Part shown: piece after piece, positions 1 to 15,189 of the stretch
Layout of the letters: each line of letters starts with the position of its first letter
Numbering within the stretch: the first letter of the stretch is position 1
DNA from: Arctopsyche grandis
Lineage: Eukaryota > Arthropoda > Insecta > Trichoptera > Hydropsychidae
DNA length: 64,000 nt
Direction of reading: 5' to 3'
Assembly (NCBI RefSeq): GCF_051622035.1
Contig: NC_135360.1
Location: 5,270,001-5,334,000 of the forward strand
Position numbers and translations under genes: made by a program
The notes under the pieces: model-generated
Database searches by the model: none
What the model was told of the DNA's origin: nothing
Seen by the model: the letters and a program-made list of their open reading frames with translations, nothing else

Positions 1-4810
<4,810 letters not shown>

Positions 4811-5240
4811 AGCTAAACGATAAATGAATACATTTTCTTTTTACATTGTGTAAATATTTTTTTATATGCATAATTTTAATTTATTGTTTATAGGTTATGA
4901 ATCTTATTTATTCGTTTAATGTGAATGCTTTTTTTAAGTAGCAATTGATTATTTAGTTATAAACCTTGGCCAAAAGGCTGCATCAATTGTACTGGATTAT
5001 GATATTGTATGTATGTACATAACCTCAAAGTGCAGTTGGCCAGGTTTTCTCTATTATTCTTTCTGATGTACTAAATATACTTGCATATGATTATAGTGTG
5101 ATGAAATGTGACAATACGTACCCTTTCATACAAATTATGGAAACAGTGTCTCGATGAATGTTATTCGGGTACTTGTCTGATAATATGCCAGCACCAATCT
5201 ATGAAAACGCTGTAACAAGAAACCTCGTACAGTGCACATA
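4811..5240. other. CMIP 3' flank, no further gene seen
   Basis: AT-rich sequence after the CMIP stop codon, presumably its 3' UTR and spacer. I see no ORF with codon structure and no clear repeat here. Confidence 0.5.
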
Positions 5241-5243
5241 TTA

Positions 5244-5422
5244 AGGTCTGACCGCACTATACGGCCGTCGACTGCTGCAGCACGACACATCACGGCAAAG
5301 TTGATACAAAAGGCAACTCTGTCGCGTGACGCGTAGTGCGTTATATCTCATACAATTTCATACAAACAATATTTGGCCGCACGCTGCCGTTCGTGTCGCA
5401 GACGCATAGTGCGGTCAGACCT
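5244..5422. mobile_element. PIF/Harbinger-type MITE (179 bp)
   Basis: Ends AGGTCTGACCGCACTAT and its complement, flanked by a TTA target duplication (5241-5243 and 5423-5425). The AGGTCTG tip is shared with the MITE at 8874-9070 and the larger element at 62555-63379, which holds a Harbinger-like coding piece. TWA duplications are typical of PIF/Harbinger. Confidence 0.75.
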
Positions 5423-5735
5423 TTATATACACAAATAATGATCTGAACTTTTTAACTGTTTATAAAGTAATCTCAATTGAATCGCTAAATATACAGTCTT
5501 TTTATCTCACGAAATCGTATTTTACTAACTCTTTTGGCCAGGTTTTAAATGTACAGCTGTAAGGATCGTAATTATGAAGATGTTTTCTGCCTGATGGGCT
5601 GTTTCTATTTGTTCCTGGATTCGGCCACATTGAGGATTTCCACTATAGAAGAGCCCGTCGTATTTGATCAGTCCAGCGCAGAGAAATGTAATAATAAAAG
5701 AGATGGCTTAAGGCGCCATAGTTTTATAAGATTGC

Positions 5736-5897
5736 GGTATGGCAATAGCCATACTTGATTAGTTTCCGCAACAGTCGTGTGTGGAAATATTTTTTCATAT
5801 TGCTCGCAAGATGGAGAAGTGCATTGCTAAAAGTTGCACAATGCACACCAAACATGACTTTAGCGGAAACTAATTAAGTATGGCGACAGCCATACCG
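5736..5897. mobile_element. MITE with GGTATGGC ends
   Basis: Inverted ends GGTATGGCAATAGCCATACT and AGTATGGCGACAGCCATACC, each tip itself palindromic, with an inner inverted block TTAGTTTCCGC. No coding content. The short ORF before it (5549-5758) runs into this element and is probably chance. Confidence 0.65.
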
Positions 5898-5949
5898 ACA
5901 TCTTACAACACTTTGACGTCTTTAACCACTTCTTTTATTATTAAATTTC

Positions 5950-6320
5950 TTTGGTCCAGCGTGTCGGGGATCTACCTCTTTCTCAGAATTCTTTCCTCCA
6001 CATCACTGATCCCAATCAACTTTTTCATACTCTCCTCTCTTCTTCGTGCTATGTGACCGAATAACTGTAGAATGCGTTTCAGGCAGGTCGTAAACAATCT
6101 GTCCTTAATCTTAATTTCCTCAAAAATGGACACATTTGTGCCTGTGTCGGTCCATGAGATTCTTAACATCTCAAAAGCGTCAATTTTTCTTCTGTCTGCT
6201 GCCTTCAAGCTCCACGTCTCAGCTCCATATAGACATAAAAAATATAAGACTCCTTATGAGATGGATTTTGGTGACTCTACTTCAGAGCATCGCAACCTCT
6301 GGATATTCGCGGCACACATT
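5950..6320 (-). pseudogene. RTE-clade LINE remnant (ORF2 C-terminal part)
   Basis: The minus strand reads 'AADRRKIDAFEML..SWTDTGTNVSIFEEIKIKDRL..CLKRILQLFGHIARR', the conserved tail of RTE/BovB-type ORF2, close to the better copy at 11286-12182. It is truncated at both ends and has diverged. Confidence 0.8.
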
Positions 6321-7220
6321 GTTTACAACTCGTAGAATTTGTCAGCTACGTTCATACATATGTACTTCATCGTCAGTCGCTAGTTATTCCGTATATGCAT
6401 AGGGACAAAACACTAACTAACATCGGTTTTCTCCCTCACACGCGATCTCACTCGCACGCATTAGGCCGAAGTGCTGTTCAGAGAACACATATTACCGCGG
6501 TGCACAGGTTACGATGCTCTGCTCTCTACTTGATGAAGCCTTTTTTTTCTAAGAGGGTATATCTTTTACTAGTAATAACCATAATATAAAATCGCCTTTG
6601 TTAGATAAAAATGCTGTTCATATTTACATAAATGCAATGAACGAAATTTCTTATTACAGCGTTGTCGAAGAGAGCAGAAAGGCAGTTGTATATCAGACAA
6701 GTACCGCTATTTGTTTTGGGCTCTCGAATGATGCTTAATTTTGCTTTTTCTATCGACACTGAAAAGTAATACCGATTACAATTTTTAGAAACAACTTTTA
6801 TACCTATATAATGAAAGGCCTTTCAATACAAGAAAGGCTTACAGTGAGCACTGAATTGGCCTTATTAATGTGGGTAATATATTTACAACTAATATGCAAC
6901 ACCAGGCCCAATAGTAAACGACCAACACCTGGTAAATCGGACTCAAACCCTCGGCTGCTCCGTGACATGCTGTATCTCAGCGTCGAACGGCATTTCTTAT
7001 ATGACTTGCAACTAGCTGAAGGTTTTAGTCACGGTCTTGTCATTGATTGTTAGGCCTTGGCGTATAAAAGGTGTTGATCAATAGACAAAGTATTCAGCAG
7101 ATATATACATATAATAGCCGTACGAATTATAAATTAATGAATAAGTGTAAGCAAAACTTTTATATTAAAAGAAGTGTATTATCCATTTGAGATGTAATAA
7201 AAATAGAGCACATTAATGTT
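6321..7220. other. Spacer with no recognisable feature
   Basis: AT-rich non-coding sequence. Small ORFs (for example 6811-7053) show no family resemblance, no splice support and no bounded repeat. Confidence 0.4.
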
Positions 7221-7319
7221 TAACCGCTTAGACGCCCAGCCGACGCGCTGAGCGTATAATACAGCCGACGCGCTGAGGCTGTTTGCGCCTTAAGGCGCTT
7301 TGGGCAGCTAAGCGGTTAA
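7221..7319. mobile_element. Short piggyBac-like MITE (TTAA ends)
   Basis: A near-palindrome of about 100 bp: TTAACCGCTTAGACGCCCAG at the left and GGGCAGCTAAGCGGTTAA at the right, with an internal repeated 'AGCCGACGCGCTGAG'. The TTAA at each end is the piggyBac target motif. It is GC-rich against AT-rich flanks. Confidence 0.6.
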
Positions 7320-8354
7320 AGAAAAAAAACACACACACACACATGCAACTATCACATTTAATACAATGGGCCGAAATACTTAATTGCTTACATGATTTTG
7401 TGTTTCGTTTTTGATTTCATCATAGCGACGGTCAATTGGTTTCGTTAAATTTGAAATTTAGCCAAAAAATAATTGAGATATATTGTAGTAGCCTTGGCGA
7501 TTGACATTCGCTTTTAAATATGTTTATTATTAGTTGTTTTTTTAACATTTGTATGTATATTTTTAGGCCTAATTCAAAGTGATTTACTCTAGTCTACGAA
7601 ACTGGTAACATCAGACTATTTTTTGTTGTATATATATGATAAATTTGCCACACTTTATACGTATAAACGTGAAATGGTCCAAAATCGTCACTTACATATA
7701 TATATAAATAAATATTATTAAGGATGTATCTACATATATTATACTTTCAGAATTCAGAATTTATCATTTTTTTTTTAAGTTATCATCACATTCCGTTACA
7801 TATTATATTAAAAAAAATACAAGAATATTGTCAATTAATACTAAAAATTACGATTTACATACATATATGAAAATCTAATATTCCGTTTTTTTTTATTGTA
7901 ATGTGTTTATTTTATTTATTATAATTATTACTATATTATTAATTAGCCGCCATTGTCGGTGTACGCTTTATTGATTCATTAAAAATTTCAGCGGTTCGCC
8001 CGATCGAATAATTCGCACAATTCCGTGTTTTCAATGTGTGTCTGTACTTATGTGAGAGTTTTATTTAATATAATTTGATTAGCGTGTATAAATTAAGCAA
8101 AAAATCTTATTTATAATATATTTAGTAGTGTATGAATAATATGTTGCCAAAAAAAATGGGCACAAACAGAATCTGGTTAGAATTATCATCGTTTGAATCA
8201 CATTAGCTATGTATGTACCTCACTATTACGAGTGTATTTTTATTTTATTTATAAACTTTGTATTATTATTATTTAATTATAACTATATGTATGTATATGT
8301 ATATACATTACATATGTGTGTATTATATGATGTGTATATGTAATACCACGATGC
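7320..8354. other. AT-rich spacer with short (CA)n
   Basis: A short (CA)n run at about 7329-7343, then AT-rich sequence without convincing ORFs or paired repeats. Confidence 0.4.
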
Positions 8355-8700
8355 GGTGCAAACGATCGACAAGCGCCAGACAGACTGAAGCACAGATTAA
8401 CGACACGTGTACCTTATGCGTGCGCACTGCTCGCACTTACACCAAGCGAAATCTACCCGAAGTCCCGACATACCTACCCTGGATACGTTCTGTGCTTCTG
8501 ATACTTTAGTTCCGAATTTTGCCTTATTAAACTCGCCAGAAAGATCCAACTCAATTTTAATAATTGTATCTGTGCACATCGAAAGGTTACTCGTCATCTG
8601 ATGTGCAATCTATCATTCGTGAAGTCGAGAATTGCGTTTAAAGCAGCCATCCAGTTAATCTGTGGTTCAGTTTGTCTGGCGCTTGTCGATCGTTTGCACC
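8355..8700. mobile_element. MITE with GGTGCAAACGATCG ends (346 bp), copy 1
   Basis: Long inverted ends: GGTGCAAACGATCGACAAGC at the left and its complement at the right. The inner arms continue with 'GCCAGACAGACTG' and 'CAGATTAA'. A second copy with the same arms lies at 34502-34866. Short ORFs inside are by-products of the arms. Confidence 0.8.
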
Positions 8701-8873
8701 AAACCCGTAATACCAACAATGTATTTGATTGAGATTATGGTGGCCGTCAAAATGGCGCGTATTATGTAATTTGGTCAAAATGGTCAGTATCGAAGCGCTT
8801 TGTAAAAATTTAACGGGACTTTGTGTATGTTGTGAAACTGGCTATATTTTAACGACGGGTCTCCAACACTTAA

Positions 8874-9070
8874 AGGTCTGTTCATACCTATCCAGCACAA
8901 CCCGAATCCTGCAAGTACGGACAGTATTCTTTAGTACATTCTATATGGACGCGCATGAATGCGTAAATGCGCATGCGCGAATGGAGTATGAATACGTCCA
9001 TATAATGTACCAAAGAATACTATCCGCACTTGCAGGATACGGGTCGTGCTGGATAGGTATGAACAGACGT
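8874..9070. mobile_element. PIF/Harbinger-type MITE (197 bp)
   Basis: Ends AGGTCTGTTCATACCTATCC and the complement GGATAGGTATGAACAGACGT, flanked by TAA on both sides. Its ends and the inner 'GTACCAAAGAATAC' block match the larger Harbinger-like element at 62555-63379, so it looks like a deletion derivative of that family. Confidence 0.8.
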
Positions 9071-9495
9071 TAAACCGCCATCACATTTGACGGCTGCCAT
9101 ATAATGGGTGTTTTATTTTTGATATGATGTTCATCGCAATTTATGTCTATTGTTATTAATTATGAAAGATGGCGTTGCATTGAGACAACAAATCAGGTTA
9201 TTATTATATTATTTTTATTATTGTTAACTAAAATACAATATTTTAATCTACTTTACGACTGAATTTACCAAAGTGCAAACAAGTTCTGCATTTTCTACTG
9301 ATAAAATTATTAATTAAAGCACAATAAACGTATGAATATTATATCGATGTTGTTTTATTAATTTTTTACGGCCCGGTTATATCTTTAGAATCACGTTGTC
9401 GTGAATAGCATCCAAATTCCAAAGGTATGTCCTTTGAAAATCGGATGCAAACTTAGAATAAAGATTTTAAATGTACAATATACATATGTATGTAT

Positions 9496-9875
9496 GGGTC
9501 TACGTGACGAGCCAGAATGTTAAATTACAGAAAACACAAATATCGGAAGGCAAAGATCGAAAATCGAAAGATCTTAAGTCGAAAGATCAAAAAAAAATGG
9601 TGCATGGTAAACGGTACATACTCACTTAATTTGCGCGAGCAGGGTACAACAGGAACAAGAGGAACAGGCTTTTCCTCCCGTATCCTGCGCGCGCACATTA
9701 AACAAGGCTGTATGACAATAAAAAGAGATAATTTCACCCCATGGCACGTATATATATTATATATACATAGTATCGTTTACCATGCACCCTTTTTTTTGAT
9801 CTTTCGATTTTCGATCTTTGCCTTCCGATATTTGCTTTTTCGACCTTTTCACTTTCGGTCCCGTGAGGTAGACCC
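9496..9875. mobile_element. Fold-back element, asymmetric copy
   Basis: Starts GGGTCTACGTGACGAG and ends CGTGAGGTAGACCC. The inner arms 'AAATATCGGAAGGCAAAGATC' and 'GGTGCATGGTAAACGGTA' recur inverted on the right. The two tips belong to two versions (GTGACGAG..CAGAATG and CACGGGACCGAAAGTG). Related copies are at 10016-10137, 14121-14419, 25772-26045, 48119-48505, 53505-53795 and 61608-61986. Confidence 0.75.
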
Positions 9876-10015
9876 GATTATCATGACACGAAAGTCTTAA
9901 TAATAAGTTAACTGATTTTTATCTCTATGGGGGATGAACGAATGAGACGACTGGCATGTTAATGCACGTGTTTTATTTATGACAGCCGAAGGCAGAGTGA
10001 GGTGGCTAAAAAAAC
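9876..10015. repeat. Dispersed repeat, LTR-like fragment
   Basis: The block 'CACGAAAGTCTTAATAATAAG...ACAGCCGAAGGCAGAGTGAGG' recurs at about 53796-54005, and inverted at about 26198-26360. It follows a fold-back element both here and at 53.8 kb, so the two were copied together. On the reverse strand it has an AATAAA, so an LTR end is possible. Confidence 0.5.
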
Positions 10016-10137
10016 GGTGCATGGTAAACGGTACATACTCACTTAATTTGCGCGAGCAGGGTACAACAGGAACAAGAGGAACAGGCTTTTCCTCCCGTAT
10101 TCTGCGCGCGCACATTAATTCTGGCTCGTCACGGAGA
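10016..10137. mobile_element. Half fold-back element
   Basis: One arm of the fold-back family (GGTGCATGGTAAACGGTACA ... TGCGCGCGCACATTAA), without the partner arm, ending at GGCTCGTCACG. Confidence 0.6.
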
Positions 10138-10400
10138 CAGATGTATGTAAATGTCACAGTGAAATCATAACCAGTTACATTTTCAGGGTTGGTTTTATTC
10201 ATTTAAGACGAGATTGTTAGGGTTGGTATTATTTAAGGGTTAGGATTGGTTAGGTTAAGTAAGGGTTGGCCTTATTCATTTAAGATTGGGTTGTTAGGGT
10301 TAAATTTATAGAGTTAAACGTTGTAAATTCATTGTTTGATACATTTTCACTGCTTGAATTGGTGAAAATATATTTTCACTTGAAATATGCTTTCACTGTA

Positions 10401-10405
10401 ATATA

Positions 10406-10492
<87 letters not shown>
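10401..10492. repeat. (TA)n microsatellite
   Basis: About 90 bp of nearly pure TA repeat. The ORFs read across it (poly Tyr-Ile) are not genes. It is followed to 10840 by sequence in which I see nothing definite. Confidence 0.95.
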
Positions 10493-10497
<5 letters not shown>

Positions 10498-10839
10498 CGG
10501 ACGTGATGTTTGTGGGTATGTGCCAGACTGTGGACATACAACCAATCAGAGTCAAGTGGTCGACGAAGCGTGGTTGCGGGGAAGCGGGGGGGTGGAGCGA
10601 GGGGTCACACATACACACAGAGAAATGTAATAATAATCTAAGGGCCCTTACGAATAAATAATTGTTGTCAATATTACGCGGTACGTCTCTATAAATACGC
10701 TACAACGCACGGAATTCAATCGGATAAATTAACTTATAAAAATGTATCCCATGTTGTTTATTGTGTGTTTTTGAATGCATCGTGCAATTTTAACGATGCA
10801 CTTGCCCATTTCCCTTGCCCAGAGAAGTTTTTATCGGAA

Positions 10840-11285
10840 ATACATATGTACGTCAACCACCAAGCATCAAATACGACTGATGCTAAAATTATTTAGGAAT
10901 GTCTGTGGACAATCGTCACTTGACAACAATATAACGCCTAAAGCCGCTTATTTATTTATTTATTTTACATATATACCAAGAGGGCCTTACAGGTAAACCC
11001 CAATACGCCTTCCTGGCCAATTACAATGCAGCATTTTTATATCACTGTCACTGTCATTTTAAGTCACTGAATTACGAGACACTGAAAAACTCGCAAATCA
11101 ATGAGACATCTATCAATTTGTATACAAATATTTTATTTTATTTTACATATATACCAGGAAGGCCTTACAGGTAAATCCCAATGCAATGTAATTAATTAAT
11201 GTACAATATATTTATTGTACATTAATTAATTACAAATTATAGGTGACATATTGTATAGGAGGGATTTTTAGCCAATTTTTTCAAT
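10840..11285 (-). mobile_element. SINE (minus) with duplicated flank
   Basis: The SINE tail starts near 10949 and reads out to a body fragment that stops where the RTE LINE begins. An extra tail copy at about 11130-11180 shows a second SINE piece. The 100 bp outside the tail (10845-10945: GTCAACCACCAAGCATCAAA ...) matches 51830-51940 inverted, down to the unusual 'CCAAGAGGGCC' tail variant, so both loci carry the same duplicated insertion. Confidence 0.65.
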
Positions 11286-12179
11286 CTCCAGACCTATTTA
11301 ATATATATGGAGAGTATATAATGCGTAGAGCACTGGATGGTTGGAAGGGTGGAGTGTCCATTGGTGGAAAAAAACTATCCAATCTTCGGTATGCGGATGA
11401 CACAACGCTCATAGCTAATAATCATGAAGAAATGGCCGAACTGATCCGTCGTGTTGATACAGAGAGTAATGTGCTTGGCCTCCAGATAAACCGCCCCAAA
11501 ACAAAAATTATGATAATTGACCGTCACCAACAGCTGCAAAACAACAACTCAGCTTTAAACGGTATAGAGGTGGTCGATAATTTTGTCTATCTGGGGTCAC
11601 TCATATCTAACAACGGCGGCAGCGAATTGGAAATACGGCGCCGGATTACATTAGCAAAATCGGCAATGTCACAACTAACGAAGATTTGGAAGAATAGAAC
11701 CATTACAACTGCTGTCAAAATTCGTCTCGTGAAGAGTCTCGTTTTTTCTGTCTGCCTTTATGGTGTCGAGACTTGGACCATGAAGGCGGCGGATAGACGG
11801 AGAATCGATGCCTTCGAGATGTGGTCCTGGAGACGGCTACTGCGCGTGCCTTGGACCGACAAACGCACGAATGTGTCTATTATTGAAGAATTAAAAATCA
11901 AGGATAGACTGTCAACAATATGCCTGAAACGTATATTGCAGTTCTTCGGCCACATTGCACGAAGAGGTGAGGAGAGCCTAGAGCGGTTGGTTGTGGTTGG
12001 TAGCGTCGAAGGCAGAAGAGCCAGAGGCAGATCCCCCGCACGCTGGACTGACCAAGTATCTGCAGCGACGGGCGCTTCCACGGTAGTAAGTCTTCGCCTG
12101 GCTGAATTTAGAACTGAATGGAGGCAGCTGGTTGACCGGACATCATAGTCACGATCCTCAGTGATGAGGGAACTGACAG

Positions 12180-12182
<3 letters not shown>
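11286..12182 (+). pseudogene. RTE-clade LINE, 5'-truncated reverse transcriptase
   Basis: An open frame of about 290 codons from 'SPDLFNIYGEYIMRRAL' through the polymerase motif 'LRYADDTTLIA', then 'NFVYLGSLIS', 'LYGVETWTMKAADRRRIDAFEMW', 'FGHIARR' and 'RRARGRSPARWTDQV', ending TS-stop. This order is diagnostic of RTE/BovB-type ORF2. The upstream half of the RT and the endonuclease are missing. The 3' end runs straight into (TA)n, as RTE elements often end in short tandem repeats. The frame has no stops, so the copy is young, yet it cannot be active. Confidence 0.9.
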
Positions 12183-12214
<32 letters not shown>

Positions 12215-12306
12215 CGCATTCACTCAATATATATATACACTCAATATATATATCGAAGAAAGGAAAGGTAACAAAATTAAGGTTTCGGGTGTACAGCCCT
12301 CTTAAG
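12183..12306. repeat. (TA)n tail and partial TTAA-type MITE
   Basis: The TA repeat closes the RTE LINE. From about 12212 the sequence matches, inverted, the left end of the element at 35089-35599, finishing GGTGTACAGCCCTCTTAA. Confidence 0.65.
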
Positions 12307-12487
12307 TACAAATTTTTGACACAGCCTTGGGCAAGCTGCAGTGGCTCCTATGGTTAGGAACTGCCACTAAAGACATTTAATAGAAATAAAAAACCAAACG
12401 TATGCAATTAATTATAAATTAAAATAAATTTATTCATTTAAATTATTTTGAACAAAATCCATAGAACAATAATGAGAGGAAAATATT

Positions 12488-14677
12488 TTAAACGTCGGCT
12501 TGGTAGTGTGCTTCTTCTATCTCCTGACTCAAACTTTTGTCAGCATCTGTTGACTTTCCGGCATGCAGAAGTGTATCCATGTTATACCGTCTAGATCTGT
12601 GCGATAGGTTTTTGTCAGATTCTTCGCTACCATAGCCTGGATAATTTCTTGCTGCGACTAAATTATACAGGATTTCATCAGTAAGTGGAGTCATCACAGT
12701 GTCTGCGTATTTCCAGTCATCTGCACATACATTAATACGTAAATGTTTATTACTCGACCTCAATAACTACATACATACATACAACTATATACCCGTTGTC
12801 CCCCAAATCAAAATTAGTTATTATCATTCAAAGTATATGTACATATGTACATATCAACAGTTTAGTTTCATCTCCCAGGAAAATTGAAAACATATACTCA
12901 ACGTCGCTTATTTATTTATTTTTACATATATACCAGGAAGGCCTTACAGGTAAATCCCAATGCGCCTTCCTGGCCAATTACAAATTACGAGACACTGAAA
13001 AACTTGCAAATTAACGAGACATCTATGAACTGTTCATAAATTTTATTGTACATCAATCATACTTCAAATAGTGGTGACATAGTAGGCAGGAAGGATTTTT
13101 AGCCAATTTTTTTTCCGGGAACCGTTTCAACAATGAAATCAGAGAAAATTGGCAAACTCTGATAGGAAACGATCAACCTGGAGTCACAAATCCAGGTCTG
13201 ACCAACAGCATACTCTGAAAAATTGATTTTTCATTCGAAGCCCGGGCCCAGGAATCGAACCCGGCACCTCTCGACGCTAAGCAGAAGCTGAACGATCGAG
13301 CTATGCTGCTGGCTTATGATAAAAGTATTTTATATCGGACATAATTGTATAACCGGGCAATATACTTGTTATTTAAAAATGTATGCATTACCGTTGCCTT
13401 CCTGATTATCTTTCTGCCATTGCTGATAGTTTTCTCCAAGGGTATTCAACTGAAAGTCAAAACAATCATATATGTAATAACATCACTATTCTGTGTGTAA
13501 GATAACGCTCGCCATACTATAGTAGTCGTTTCGATTCGACATACATATGTACGTCACAGCTAAAACAATGCCAACAAAACGTACGAATATAATAAGTAAT
13601 AACAATAGAATAAACTTCTATATATACTGTTTGCTACCAATGTTTCCTGTAGGATATGGGTTCCCAACTCGTGGTACGCGTACCACTTGGTGTTTTAAAA
13701 AAAAGTTTTTTTAAAAACAAACCTCTTTTTAGTTTTGTATTTAATATTAAGATATATAAATTATTATTTTGAATGAAAATACCAATAATTTTATTTTACT
13801 ACCGCCATCTATGTATAAAACTAAAGACCACAATGACGTCACCCAGATTTTAAATTTGCAAACTTCAAACCGCATGCCACTGATATATATTATATATACG
13901 GTTCGGTGATTACTGGTCACAAATTACTCGTCACAAAGTCACTAAAATCTCTATAACGGAACATCTGGCAGCCGAAAAGTCCATCATACTAACGATAACT
14001 ATCATAGTAACGAGAACTTGAGTGCTAAATATTGTGTATTCGCGATTTTCATGGCAAAAATTGTCTTTGTGACCACCCCAATGTGACGAATAGTCCAATT
14101 ACCTATATATACATAGTACTGTTTACCATGCACCTTTTTTTTTTGATCTTTCGACTTAAGATAGTGGTTCTTAACCTGGGTTCGGTGAGTCAGTCTCAGG
14201 GGTTCGGTGGAAGTCAAGACACACACCCGACTCATATGATTCGGGTGCCAATTAAGAAGGATTCCATTAAGAAGGGTTCGGTAAATGCGCATATGAAACT
14301 GGTGGGGGTCAGTACCTCCAACAAGGTTAAGACCTTTCGATTTTCGATCTTTGCCTTCCGATATTTGCGTTTTCGGGCGTTTCACTTTCGGTCCCAGGAG
14401 GAAGACCGAGTTATAGTATATTTTTATTTACATAAATAACTATGGAAACCAAAAAAGAGATAAAATTGTAATAAAAAAATACCCCATTTCCATCCCGTCT
14501 CCCAACTCTAGGCACCGACTTGGAAGCTTTCAAGAAGAATCCATCATACTGTCCAGGAGCTGATCTTCCAGCACGCGGAACTGACTTGGGAGCTTTCAAA
14601 AAGAAGCCACTGTCTCCATCAGGTCTGCCGGCCTGTACTCCCATCACCACCAAAATGCACACAGCAACCCTCAACAT
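12488..14677 (-). CDS. ETH: Ecdysis-triggering hormone (ETH) precursor
   Basis: Three coding exons on the minus strand: 14677-14483, 13449-13392 and 12720-12488 (phases 0 and 1, GT-AG), giving 161 codons. Residues 1-16 are a signal peptide (MLRVAVCILVVMGVQA). Two peptides follow: one ending GFFLKAPKSVPRA before Gly-Arg, and SAPGQYDGFFLKASKSVPRV before Gly-Arg-Arg. In both, the Gly is the amide donor and Arg or Arg-Arg the processing site. FFxKxxKxVPRx-amide is the ETH/PRXamide signature of Inka-cell hormones that start the moulting behaviour sequence. Exons 2-3 encode an ETH-associated tail with an RSRR furin-like site and the acidic end 'EEAHYQADV'. The first peptide ends in Ala where Ile, Leu, Val or Met is usual. 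The tail exons are joined by phase and splice signals only. Confidence 0.88.
12910..13314 (-). mobile_element. tRNA-derived SINE, near full length, in ETH intron 2
   Basis: On the minus strand the head AGCCAGCAGCATAGCTCGAT has an A-box-like TAGCTCGATCGTT, and a B box GGGTTCGATTCC follows. The body has 'GATCGTTTCCTATCAGAGTT' and 'AAACGGTTCCCGG', and the tail 'AGGAAGGCCTTACAGG' ends in a TTTATTTATTT run. About 405 bp. Lacks flanking genes of its own. Confidence 0.85.
13690..13860 (+). repeat. Dispersed repeat, 5' part of the captured-exon repeat
   Basis: The block 'AAAGTTTTTTTAAAAACA..CCTCTT' to 'CTACCGCCATCTATG' recurs at 17480-17790 and 22225-22520. Here it stops before the coding-like part found in those copies. 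Confidence 0.6.
13900..14103 (-). mobile_element. 204-bp MITE (GGTTCGGTGATT / GGTAATTGGACT ends), in ETH intron 1
   Basis: A full copy in reverse orientation. The ends GGTTCGGTGATTACTGGTCAC and CCAATTACC are weakly inverted. The flanks carry an 8-9 bp (T)ATATATAC duplication. The family recurs at 26097-26465, 46579-46782, 48835-49039 and 58920-59123. Confidence 0.8.
14121..14419. mobile_element. Fold-back element half with inner insertion
   Basis: Fold-back arm (ATGCACC..TTTGATCTTTCGACTTAAG, then TTTCGATTTTCGATCTTTGC) split by about 180 bp from 'ATAGTGGTTCTTAACC' to 'AAGGTTAAGACC', a small inverted-end insert. It lies in ETH intron 1. Confidence 0.55.
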
Positions 14678-14846
14678 CTCTCACAGGGTGCCAAAGTGCC
14701 TGAAAATCAACTACAACTCGTTTAAAGTCATCGTCAAACACACATATTGTATGGTAACATATTGAAACTGATATTTACTCTAGTTGTCCTTCTTCCGAGA
14801 CTATTGAACTCCGGCGATCGTTGAACGAATGAATTTCCGCCATCGA

Positions 14847-14863
14847 TGACCTGAACTTTTATA
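14847..14863 (-). promoter_or_regulatory. ETH TATA box with AGGTCA half-site
   Basis: On the minus strand TATAAAAG (14863-14856) lies about 180 bp upstream of the ETH start codon. It is followed at once by TTCAGGTCA, an AGGTCA nuclear-receptor half-site (14852-14847). ETH genes elsewhere are ecdysone-responsive, so the half-site is suggestive, but a single half-site occurs often by chance. Confidence 0.45.
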
Positions 14864-15189
14864 CTACACTCCTAACCTTACCCGCATTTTTGGTTATTCA
14901 TTCGAATCGATTCGACGACGTGAACATGTGCCGACAAAATTGTAACGTAGTAAATACAATGGTCGTTTCAATAGCGCTTCCCAAACTTGGCATACATTGT
15001 CTTCCGAACGATTGTTTCACTTCAAATCATCATCATGCGCAGGGATTCATCTGTATATCCGTATGTGTATGTAAATACAAGCATACTTTGAATTTCATTC
15101 AATCTTCATAATATGTACATTTCTTCAAACTTCCAACGTTTTTCAATAATCACTAGCCAAATAAAAGCAAACTTCATAGAACTAACTAA

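Noticed and set aside
5549-5758. 70-codon ORF before the GGTATGGC MITE
   Set aside because: Its last part is MITE sequence and no family resemblance is seen; not supported as a gene.
8258-8601. ORFs containing 'NDTCTLCVRTARTYTKRNLPEVPTY', repeated at 34456-34767
   Set aside because: Inside MITE copies with inverted arms; conservation is that of the element and frames are not kept between copies.
9517-9900. 127-codon ORF and its relatives at 25501-25905, 48133-48378 and 61622-61858 ('NYRKHKYRKAKIENRKI')
   Set aside because: They read through fold-back element arms; near-identical ORFs occur on both strands of each palindrome, so they do not indicate a gene.
10196-10300. TTAGGG/TTAGGTT words, possible telomere repeat
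   Set aside because: Irregular spacing and mixed words (GTTAGGGTTGG, GGTTAGGATTGG); not a tandem array.
10347-10618. Poly Tyr-Ile ORFs over TA repeats, also near 12108-12219 and 53294-53660
   Set aside because: Pure microsatellite translation.
14411-14482. Read-through C-terminus of the ETH first exon ('VFFYYNFISFLVS')
   Set aside because: Follows a good GT donor, and downstream exons in the right phase give a better precursor; treated as intron.
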